In this document: positions 1 through 5,513 of the stretch, in pieces
Layout: the number at the start of each line of letters is the position of its first letter
Numbering within the stretch: the first letter of the stretch is position 1
Assembly: GCA_029937655.1 (NCBI GenBank)
Contig: JAPYPK010000060.1
Location: forward strand, 1-8,691
DNA length: 8,691 bases
Direction: 5' to 3'
Source of the DNA: Nitrospinaceae bacterium
GTDB lineage: Bacteria > Nitrospinota > Nitrospinia > Nitrospinales > VA-1
Translations under genes and position numbers: made by a program
Notes under the pieces: generated by a model
Databases searched by the model: none
What the model was told of the DNA's origin: nothing
The model's input: only the letters and a program-made list of their open reading frames with translations

Positions 1-180
1 ATAAATATTTTCGTCTGCGCCAATGATTATTCCCAGAGGAATAACTGCAAGAAAACTATAGCGGACTGATCTTGTGATAGATGAGAATAATAAGGAAGTC
101 GCGACAAAAGGGGCTATATTAAATTTGTGTGTTTTACATCCAAGCAATCTAGCTCGGGTCTGTTCGTTAATTTTAAGAAT
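1..180 (-). other. Unassigned open frame at window edge, possible fragment of a membrane protein gene
   Basis: On the minus strand a frame stays open for 60 codons, from just after a TGA at 183-181 to the window edge. It reads like an integral membrane protein: a polar basic start (residues 1-19) followed by APFVATSLLF, a basic turn with Arg and Tyr, then FLAVIPLGIIIGA. The arrangement of a hydrophobic stretch, an Arg/Tyr-containing turn and a second hydrophobic stretch is reminiscent of the C-terminal part of DedA/YqaA-type (SNARE-associated, VTT) proteins, but this resemblance is weak. There is no ATG or GTG start after the TGA, only ATT or an internal TTG, so this may be a decayed gene remnant or simply a chance open frame in AT-rich DNA. 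No other gene is supported in positions 1-204. Confidence 0.25.
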
Positions 181-204
181 TCAATAGATCTTTTAGTGCT
201 ATGA

Positions 205-1092
205 TTATGCAAAGTCGTAGGCCACCTGTTGACCAGCCCAACCCATAAAACCGTCTTTGACAGGGTCACCTGTGAAGTTATCTGAATCTTTAACCCAAGT
301 TTTTGGATCATCCCAATTGTCATTATAGTGATATAGATATGTTTTAGAACGTACTTCATCGGGTAGTGTCATCAGTTCACGGTAGGATGCATGAACTCCT
401 CCTTGAAAAGTTTGACAGTCATGGAACATCACCTCTGATATACTAGAAAACTGTGTGGGATAGTCCTTATCAAACATAGTATCTCCAGAAATCCAAACTC
501 TCCTGTTTACCAAAATACCACTACACCATTGTGCTTCATTAATGCTGACTGCAGAATCCGGGAAATGAAGTGTGCGCATGAGTACTAATTCCATCGAACC
601 ATGCTGATAAGACCAGACTTTTCTCCCAAGCAACTCCGTTTCTTTTGGATGATGAATATCAAAAAAATCTGTTAACTGGAGTGGTTGACCCTGCGCAGCC
701 TCACAAAACTCAACTCCCCCAGCAAGGCTCCTAGTCCACAATAAATCCTGATAGTCTTTTGGGATGATCATTTTCGGTTTATTAGGTGAGTTTGAAATGT
801 AGCGGTTAACTAGCGCAACTTCTTCAAAACCACCAATATGGTCAGCATGACTGTGGGTGGGTAGATAAGTTTGGACTTTACTGACGCTCAATCCAACATC
901 ATCAAGAGCCAAAGGTCCAAGAGTGCCGCAATCTACCAAAACGTGATGTTCCCCTTGTATAATTAAAAAGTTGGATTGCCGGTTACGCTTAGTGAAAGCT
1001 GCACCAACACCCAAAAAGACAACCCTTAAATTTTCTTCTGTCTTTAACGGCAAAGATTTACCATCCTTGCAAATTTCATTTATATTATGCAT
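205..1092 (-). CDS. MBL-fold metallo-hydrolase, RNase Z-like
   Basis: A 295-residue metallo-beta-lactamase-fold hydrolase, probably cytoplasmic because no signal peptide is visible. The strand-turn motif FLGVGAAF (26-33) and LVDCG (52-56) are followed by the zinc motif THSHADHIGG (79-88), supplying H80, H82, D84 and H85. H176, D204 (in SGDT) and H255 are the expected remaining ligands, so the dinuclear site looks complete. FHDCQ (223-227), H234 in VHASY and LYHYNDNW (253-260) match in order the late motifs of the RNase Z / class II cyclic-nucleotide phosphodiesterase branch. No long exosite arm for tRNA is apparent, so tRNA 3'-end processing is not assured and the substrate is unknown. The ATG at 1092 has an in-frame TAG seven codons upstream, so the start is here or slightly inside; a TTG at codon 14 preceded by AAGGA is an alternative, since conserved sequence starts only at about residue 21. 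Transcribed alone, divergently from the amino-acid operon. Confidence 0.88.
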   Translation of the reverse strand: MHNINEICKDGKSLPLKTEENLRVVFLGVGAAFTKRNRQSNFLIIQGEHHVLVDCGTLGPLALDDVGLSVSKVQTYLPTHSHADHIGGFEEVALVNRYISNSPNKPKMIIPKDYQDLLWTRSLAGGVEFCEAAQGQPLQLTDFFDIHHPKETELLGRKVWSYQHGSMELVLMRTLHFPDSAVSINEAQWCSGILVNRRVWISGDTMFDKDYPTQFSSISEVMFHDCQTFQGGVHASYRELMTLPDEVRSKTYLYHYNDNWDDPKTWVKDSDNFTGDPVKDGFMGWAGQQVAYDFA

Positions 1093-1103
1093 GCGAGCGC
1101 TTT

Positions 1104-1127
1104 TTAACGCCTATATTAGGCGCTTAA
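1104..1127. promoter_or_regulatory. Inverted repeat in the leader of the MBL hydrolase gene
   Basis: CGCCTA (1108-1113), a 3-base TAT spacer and TAGGCG (1117-1122) form a perfect 6-bp inverted repeat, extended by TTAA on both sides with one unpaired C (1123). It ends 11 bases before the ATG of the hydrolase and lies downstream of its candidate promoter, so it would fold in the 5' leader or serve as a repressor operator. An alternative outer pairing exists between AGCGC (1096-1100) and GCGCT (1120-1124). On neither strand does a U-tract typical of a terminator follow directly. Confidence 0.4.
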
Positions 1128-1147
1128 AATATTAATTCCTTTAAAGT

Positions 1148-1176
1148 ATCATAGCAGTGTACTTCGGTCTATTAAA
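1148..1176 (-). promoter_or_regulatory. Candidate sigma70-type extended -10 promoter for the MBL hydrolase
   Basis: Read on the minus strand, TTTAAT (1176-1171) is separated by exactly 17 bases from TATGAT (1153-1148). The -10 hexamer matches the consensus at 5 of 6 positions and is preceded by TGC, which forms an extended -10 element. The -35 matches at only 3 of 6 positions, which an extended -10 can compensate. Transcription would begin near 1141 and give a leader of roughly 50 bases containing the inverted repeat at 1104-1127. Pattern-based only. Confidence 0.45.
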
Positions 1177-1192
1177 TTTCCCCTTATGTTCC

Positions 1193-1290
1193 AATGCATT
1201 AGGTGACAAAAATTATTTTTTTCATAAGTTTTAGGTATTGTGTGAAATTTTCTACTTTTGGATTCGAAAAACAACATCACCCGATCCATT
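1193..1290. repeat. Imperfect long-range inverted repeat in the divergent intergenic region
   Basis: The arm AATGCATTAGGTGA (1193-1206) can pair with TCACCCGATCCATT (1277-1290): 11 Watson-Crick pairs plus one G-T among 14 positions, across a 70-base spacer. An 11-base direct repeat, AAATTATTTTT, also occurs at 1210-1220 and 1296-1306, close to each arm, but it is AT-rich and of low information. The whole 1093-1421 gap has no supportable gene. The arms could be paired binding sites for a regulator controlling both divergent transcripts, or chance. Confidence 0.3.
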
Positions 1291-1346
1291 GCATGAAATT
1301 ATTTTTCAGTAATCTAATTTTCGTTGTTTTTTAAGCGTTTATGTGT

Positions 1347-1374
1347 GTGATTTTAAGAAGGATTAAGATATAAT
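1347..1374 (+). promoter_or_regulatory. Candidate promoter for the apgM-like/lysC/cimA operon
   Basis: A perfect TATAAT lies at 1369-1374, 47 bases before the first operon ATG. The best -35 at an allowed spacing is GTGATT (1347-1352), with a 16-base spacer and only 3 of 6 consensus matches, so the promoter may need an activator. Predicted transcription start is near 1381, giving a leader of about 40 bases. The sequence around it is AT-rich, so a chance TATAAT cannot be excluded. Confidence 0.4.
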
Positions 1375-1393
1375 TTTAAAGACTCCTCAACCG

Positions 1394-1420
1394 CTAACCA
1401 CCCATCTCAGTTTGGTTTAG
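1394..1420 (+). promoter_or_regulatory. Leader hairpin abutting the operon start codon
   Basis: CTAACCA (1394-1400) pairs with TGGTTTAG (1413-1420) with a single bulged T, making a 7-bp stem with a 12-base loop. The 3' strand ends one base before the ATG at 1422. The structure therefore occupies the region where a ribosome-binding site would normally lie, and no Shine-Dalgarno sequence is present there. It could tune translation of the first operon gene. Stability was judged by eye. Confidence 0.35.
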
Positions 1421-1421
1421 A

Positions 1422-2618
1422 ATGAAATATTTGGTTGTAATTGCCAACGGCCTAACGGATAAGCCGATTGCTGAAAAAGAAAATAAGACTCCGTTACAGC
1501 TTGCGGACACCCCCAACCTGGACCTGATGGTTCAAGAGGGCTATTCAGGTTCGGTAAAAACCATTCCTGAAAATTGTCAAGTTGGAAACCAAATATCCTA
1601 TCTCTCTCTTTTAGGTTACGATCCTTCAAAATATGATATTGCTCCAGCATATTTTGACGCGCTAGCAATAGGGTTGAATCTCAAAGATGGAGAAATTCCA
1701 TTATGTTGTGATTTTGTAACTCTGCAACCTAGTCATAACGATATGGTGATGAAAGATTATACAGCGGGTCACTTGTCTTGTGAAGAATCTGGAAACTATT
1801 TAAAAGCACTTCAAGATCAAATATCAGATTGCTTGGTTACTTTTTATCCTGGTTTGGGTTTTCATAATATAATGGTCATACAAAGTGAACCATTCACAAA
1901 GTATTTGACGCCACCCAACGAATTGATCGGTGAAGGTATTCGAAAATTCATGCCGGATGGCGATGAGTTTAATGATTTAATTTATATTATTAATCAAGCC
2001 CAAATCATATTGCATAATCATCCAGTAAACCAAAAACGAAAGCGGGAAAACCTTGACTCGGCCAACAGTATCTGGTTATGGGGGAACGGTAAAAAAGGAA
2101 CTCTTCCTCCATTTGATAATAAGTTTGGGAAATCTGCTTCCCTTATTTCCGCATCACTACTTTTTCAGGGAATGGCTAAAGCGGCAAATATGAACGTAGT
2201 TTCAGTTGAAGATGCTACCGGGTTTGCTGAAACCAATTTCAAAAATAAAGTAGATGCTGCCATTAACGAATTGCAGACCAAGGATATTGTCTACCTTAAT
2301 GTAGCAGGGGTAGAAGAAGTTTCACTAAAGGGAAATATTGATGACAAAATTCTTACTATCGAAGATATTGACTCAAAGGTAATCGGCCCACTATCAAAAG
2401 AAATTTACCTAAATAGCGGCATCAAAATGATGGTGGTTGTCAACCATGTCAGTTCAGCAGTTTCTGTAAAGTATGAAAATGGACCAGTCCCATTTGTGAT
2501 TAGTGGAGAAAAAGAGACGGCCTCAGTTAATAAATTTGATGAAAATATTCTTAATAAGGAAAATAATTATTTTAAATCTGGTTCAGATTTGATGAACATG
2601 TTTTTTGATATAAATTAA
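1422..2618 (+). CDS. apgM: ApgM-family protein (phosphoglycerate mutase / putative homoserine kinase type) with degraded active site
   Basis: A 398-residue protein of the archaeal-type cofactor-independent phosphoglycerate mutase family (alkaline phosphatase superfamily), about the usual length. Family signatures are clear: KTPLQLADTPNLD (22-34), LSLLGYDPSKY (61-71), DYTAGHLSCEE (112-122), FYPGLGFHNIMV (141-152), NSIWLWGNG (215-223) and PVPFVISG (355-362). The active site is not conserved. Compared from memory with family motifs, the first metal Asp is N9 (ANG for GDG), the catalytic Ser is N56 (VGNQ for PGSD), the DxxxH metal pair is E298/L302, the next Asp is N341 and the last His is Y351; only H342 remains. 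An Arg usually found near residue 75 is Pro. Active members convert 3- to 2-phosphoglycerate, and relatives beside lysC have been proposed to phosphorylate homoserine; this copy probably does neither in the standard way. First gene of the operon, five bases before lysC. No Shine-Dalgarno precedes the ATG. Confidence 0.85.
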   Translation: MKYLVVIANGLTDKPIAEKENKTPLQLADTPNLDLMVQEGYSGSVKTIPENCQVGNQISYLSLLGYDPSKYDIAPAYFDALAIGLNLKDGEIPLCCDFVTLQPSHNDMVMKDYTAGHLSCEESGNYLKALQDQISDCLVTFYPGLGFHNIMVIQSEPFTKYLTPPNELIGEGIRKFMPDGDEFNDLIYIINQAQIILHNHPVNQKRKRENLDSANSIWLWGNGKKGTLPPFDNKFGKSASLISASLLFQGMAKAANMNVVSVEDATGFAETNFKNKVDAAINELQTKDIVYLNVAGVEEVSLKGNIDDKILTIEDIDSKVIGPLSKEIYLNSGIKMMVVVNHVSSAVSVKYENGPVPFVISGEKETASVNKFDENILNKENNYFKSGSDLMNMFFDIN

Positions 2619-2623
2619 AACGT

Positions 2624-3862
2624 ATGAATAGATTAGTGGTACAAAAATATGGCGGTACTTCGGTCGGCAGCATTGAACGAATTAAAAAAGTGGCAGAACG
2701 TATTGCCCGTATGCGAAAAGAAGGGCTTGATATTGTGGTTGTCGTTTCAGCAATGGCAGGTGAAACCGACAAATTATTAGATATGGCCAAACAGATTACC
2801 TCTACTGGGAAAGACAGGGAAATTGACCTTTTATTATCATCTGGAGAACGCGTTTCAAGTGCCTTATTAAGTATAGCCCTTGATAGCATCGGGTGTCCTG
2901 CTATTTCCATGACAGGTAGGCAAATAGGTTTACTTACCGATAATTCTCATACAAAAGCCCGTATCAAAGGAGTCGACACTGATCGCTCCAGAAGAGCTTT
3001 AGAAAATGGGAATGTCATTGTCGTTGCAGGTTTTCAGGGAATAAATGAACATGGTGATGTTACTACCCTTGGACGAGGTGGTTCTGATACTTCTGCTGTT
3101 GCTCTAGCTGTAGCCTTAAAAGCAGAGAGGTGTGAAATCTATACAGATGTAGATGGGGTATATACCGCCGACCCCAACATTGTTCCCGATGCGCATAAAA
3201 TGGACCGGGTTTCTTACGATGAAATGTTGGAGATGTCTAGCTTGGGTGCAAAGGTACTTCAATTTCGTTGCGTTGAATTCTGCAAAAAATACGATATGCC
3301 ACTTGTCGTAAAATCATCTTTAGTAGAAGAGTCTAAAGGCACCTTGATCTGTGAGGAGGATTCGAGTATGGAACAACCGGTTGTATCTGGAATAATGAAC
3401 GACAAAAATCAAGCTAAAATAACGATCAAAGGTGTTCCTGATCAACCAGGAATCGCCAGTAAGTTTTTCACTGGACTCGCAGATGAAAATCTTTCTGTTG
3501 ATATGATTATCCAGAATGTCAGTGATGAAAACCATACGGATATTTCGTTTACTGTTACAAATGAGGATATAAATAAAGCTACCAAAATAGTTCAAGAACT
3601 AGGTAAGCTCATAGAAGCACGTGATATTAGTGCTGATCCTAATATATGTAAAGTTTCCATTGTAGGCGCTGGCATGCGAAGCCATCCAGGAGTTGCCGCA
3701 AAAATGTTTAGCGCTCTATCTAATGAAAATATAAACATTATAATGATAAGCACCTCGGAAATAAGAGTATCTTGTATTATTGAAGAAAAATACGGTGAAC
3801 TTGCCGTTCGCGTTCTACACAAAGTATTTAATATGACTAAGCCTAAAAAAATAGTGCCCTAA
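2624..3862 (+). CDS. lysC: Aspartate kinase with two ACT regulatory domains
   Basis: Aspartokinase phosphorylates L-aspartate with ATP, the committed step towards lysine, threonine and methionine; it is cytosolic. The 412 residues match the usual length of single-function LysC. The kinase domain (1-240) shows KYGGTS (8-13), SSGERVSSA (72-80), LGRGGSDTSA (149-158), TDVDGVYTADP (174-184) and SSLGAKVLQFRCVEF (205-219). Two ACT domains follow, at about 264-330 (KITIKGVPDQPGIASKFF) and 342-405 (CKVSIVGAGMRSHPGVAAK), which usually bind lysine and/or threonine for feedback inhibition. All catalytic motifs look intact. The ATG lies five bases after the upstream stop codon, indicating translational coupling, with no Shine-Dalgarno sequence before it. 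An internal in-frame ATG at Met249 with a very strong Shine-Dalgarno could yield a separate 164-residue regulatory subunit. cimA follows after 42 bases. Confidence 0.96.
   Translation: MNRLVVQKYGGTSVGSIERIKKVAERIARMRKEGLDIVVVVSAMAGETDKLLDMAKQITSTGKDREIDLLLSSGERVSSALLSIALDSIGCPAISMTGRQIGLLTDNSHTKARIKGVDTDRSRRALENGNVIVVAGFQGINEHGDVTTLGRGGSDTSAVALAVALKAERCEIYTDVDGVYTADPNIVPDAHKMDRVSYDEMLEMSSLGAKVLQFRCVEFCKKYDMPLVVKSSLVEESKGTLICEEDSSMEQPVVSGIMNDKNQAKITIKGVPDQPGIASKFFTGLADENLSVDMIIQNVSDENHTDISFTVTNEDINKATKIVQELGKLIEARDISADPNICKVSIVGAGMRSHPGVAAKMFSALSNENINIIMISTSEIRVSCIIEEKYGELAVRVLHKVFNMTKPKKIVP
3354..3370 (+). promoter_or_regulatory. Internal ribosome-binding site and ATG for an aspartokinase beta subunit
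   Basis: AGGAGG (3354-3359) stands eight bases before an in-frame ATG (3368-3370, Met249 of LysC). Translation from there to 3862 would give 164 residues containing both ACT domains and no kinase domain. This matches the position and size class of the beta subunit made from an internal start in lysC of Bacillus subtilis and Corynebacterium glutamicum, where the enzyme is alpha2beta2. It is the only textbook Shine-Dalgarno/ATG pair I found in the window. It is partly encoded by two consecutive GAG Glu codons, although GAA is the commoner Glu codon in this gene. Confidence 0.55.
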
Positions 3863-3904
3863 AGGCTACCCACGAATCCATCTGATAACCTCAAAATTTG
3901 TTTT

Positions 3905-5488
3905 ATGAAAACCATAAGCATTTATGACACGACATTAAGAGACGGGTCGCAATCTGAGGATGTCTCCTTTACCGTTGAAGATAAAATTCGTATCGCCCAT
4001 AAACTCGATGAACTTGGAATAAAATATATTGAGGGCGGCTGGCCTGGATCGAACCCAAAAGACATGGATTTTTTCAGTCGGGTCAAAAGTAGTAATTTTC
4101 AACAAGCAAAAATTACTGCTTTTGGAAGTACACGCCACCCCAATAAGGATGTAAAAAATGATCAGAATATTAAAAATCTGATCGAAGCAAACACAGAGGT
4201 TATTACCATTTTTGGGAAAAGTTGGGATATGCATGTTAACGAAGCTCTCTCCACAACTTTGGAGGAAAACCTACGTATGGTCAAAGATAGCGTGAGCTAC
4301 CTTAAAGATAATTGTTCTGAAGTATTATTTGATGCAGAGCACTTCTTTGATGGCTATAAAAGCAATCCTGAGTACGCTATGAAAGTCCTTAAGGAAGCAG
4401 AATCTGCAGGAGCCGATTGGATCATACTGTGCGACACTAATGGGGGGTCTTTGCCTTCTGAGGTAGGAAAAGTGTGTTCACTGGTAAAAAGCTTTATTAA
4501 CACAAAAATTGGAATTCATACGCATAACGATTCGGAATTGGCAGTTGCTAATGCCATTACGGCAGTTCAGGCAGGTGTGGAACAAGTTCAAGGAACCATA
4601 AATGGGTTCGGCGAACGATGCGGAAACTCAAACCTCGTGTCCATAATTCCTAATCTTAAACTTAAATTAGGTTTGAACTGTATTTCTGATGAACAAATGC
4701 AATCTTTGACAGATTTGTCATCATTTGTTTATGAACTTGCTAATCAGGCACACTGGAACCATCAACCTTATGTTGGTAAAAGTGCTTTCGCTCATAAAGG
4801 AGGCGTTCATGTTAGTGCTATAAAAAAAAATAGCGCCACCTACGAGCATATCAATCCGAAATTGGTCGGTAATGTCCAGCGAATTTTAATTTCAGACCTA
4901 TCTGGGAAAAGTAATATTTTGTCCAAGGCTCAAGAATACGGTATTGATATTGATGCCCACGAACCAAAAATTAAAACAATACTGGATAACCTTAAATCCC
5001 TCGAACAGCTCGGATATCAATACGAAGGGGCCGAAGCTTCTTTTGAACTACTGATGCGTGATGCCCTTGGCAAAAAAGAATATTTTTTCGATTTTGTTGG
5101 TTTTCGTGTGATTGTAGAACAAAGGGGTGAAGACGAGAAACCTATATCAGAAGCTACAGTAAAAATTCGGGTCAACGGAGTACAGGAAGTTTCTGCTGCC
5201 GAAGGCATAGGCCCAGTTAACGCCTTGGATAAGGCTATTAAAAAGTCCTTGAGTAAATTTTATCCTGAAATAGAAAATGTGACTCTTTTTGATTATAAGG
5301 TGAGAATCCTAGATGAAAAAAAAGGTACGCAGGCTAAAACCCGTGTGTTAATTGAGTCAGGCGATCATGATTCGAAATGGGGGACTGTCGGAGTATCAGA
5401 AAATATTATTGAAGCCAGCTGGCAAGCTTTAATAGATAGTGTAGAATATAAGCTCAATTCATTTCAAAAGAACCGCAAAAGCAAATAA
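3905..5488 (+). CDS. cimA: (R)-citramalate synthase
   Basis: Condenses pyruvate with acetyl-CoA to (R)-citramalate, the first step of the threonine-independent route to 2-oxobutyrate and isoleucine. The 527 residues fit the long Geobacter-type CimA family. The TIM-barrel domain opens with YDTTLRDGSQSEDVSF (7-22), containing the catalytic R12 and D13. It continues with EGGWPGSNPKD (43-53), LCDTNGG (175-181), GIHTHNDSELAVANA (203-217, metal ligands H205 and H207) and GFGERCGNSNL (234-244). YVGKSAFAHKGGVHVSA (289-305) is the linker/subdomain motif, and the C-terminal LeuA-type allosteric dimerisation domain spans about 390-515. The GGWPGSNPKD segment and length favour citramalate synthase over isopropylmalate or homocitrate synthase. 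Feedback inhibition, probably by isoleucine, is inferred from the C-terminal domain. Third gene of the operon, 42 bases after lysC. There is no Shine-Dalgarno before the ATG; the leader is CAAAATTTGTTTT. Confidence 0.93.
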   Translation: MKTISIYDTTLRDGSQSEDVSFTVEDKIRIAHKLDELGIKYIEGGWPGSNPKDMDFFSRVKSSNFQQAKITAFGSTRHPNKDVKNDQNIKNLIEANTEVITIFGKSWDMHVNEALSTTLEENLRMVKDSVSYLKDNCSEVLFDAEHFFDGYKSNPEYAMKVLKEAESAGADWIILCDTNGGSLPSEVGKVCSLVKSFINTKIGIHTHNDSELAVANAITAVQAGVEQVQGTINGFGERCGNSNLVSIIPNLKLKLGLNCISDEQMQSLTDLSSFVYELANQAHWNHQPYVGKSAFAHKGGVHVSAIKKNSATYEHINPKLVGNVQRILISDLSGKSNILSKAQEYGIDIDAHEPKIKTILDNLKSLEQLGYQYEGAEASFELLMRDALGKKEYFFDFVGFRVIVEQRGEDEKPISEATVKIRVNGVQEVSAAEGIGPVNALDKAIKKSLSKFYPEIENVTLFDYKVRILDEKKGTQAKTRVLIESGDHDSKWGTVGVSENIIEASWQALIDSVEYKLNSFQKNRKSK

Positions 5489-5498
5489 TACGTTCTGT

Positions 5499-5513
5499 GA
5501 GAAGCATCTTCTT
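5499..5513. terminator. Weak bidirectional hairpin at the cimA/glnE convergent junction
   Basis: AGAAG (5500-5504), a CAT loop and CTTCT (5508-5512) form a 5-bp stem, extended by one G-T pair. It sits in the 24-base gap between the convergent stop codons of cimA (5486-5488) and glnE (5515-5513). Only TTTA follows on the plus strand, and no U-tract follows on the minus strand. The stem is short and weak for an intrinsic terminator, but it is the only candidate in the gap. Confidence 0.22.

Noticed and set aside
114..359. 81-codon minus-strand frame overlapping the end of the MBL gene
   Set aside because: It overlaps the conserved C-terminal part of the hydrolase in another frame and its product shows no recognisable motif.
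1293..1334. Plus-strand 13-residue leader-peptide-like frame rich in Leu, Ile, Val and Phe
   Set aside because: It looks like a branched-chain attenuator peptide, but it lies upstream of the best promoter candidate, has no ribosome-binding site, and no terminator/antiterminator hairpins with a U-tract follow.
1341..1373. Plus-strand 10-residue frame (MCVILRRIKI)
   Set aside because: It overlaps the -10 element at 1369-1374, has no initiation signal, and short frames of this kind are expected by chance.
1417..1668. Minus-strand frame opposite the start of the apgM-like gene
   Set aside because: It is antisense to strongly conserved ApgM-family sequence and has no recognisable domain.
2572..2910. 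Minus-strand frame opposite the start of lysC
   Set aside because: It is a shadow of the conserved aspartokinase N-terminus.
3863..3904. Promoter or terminator in the lysC-cimA gap
   Set aside because: The 42 bases show no credible -10/-35 pair or stem-loop with a U-tract, so a single transcript is the simpler reading.
3935..4234. Minus-strand frame opposite cimA
   Set aside because: It is antisense to the catalytic domain of citramalate synthase, with no motif of its own.
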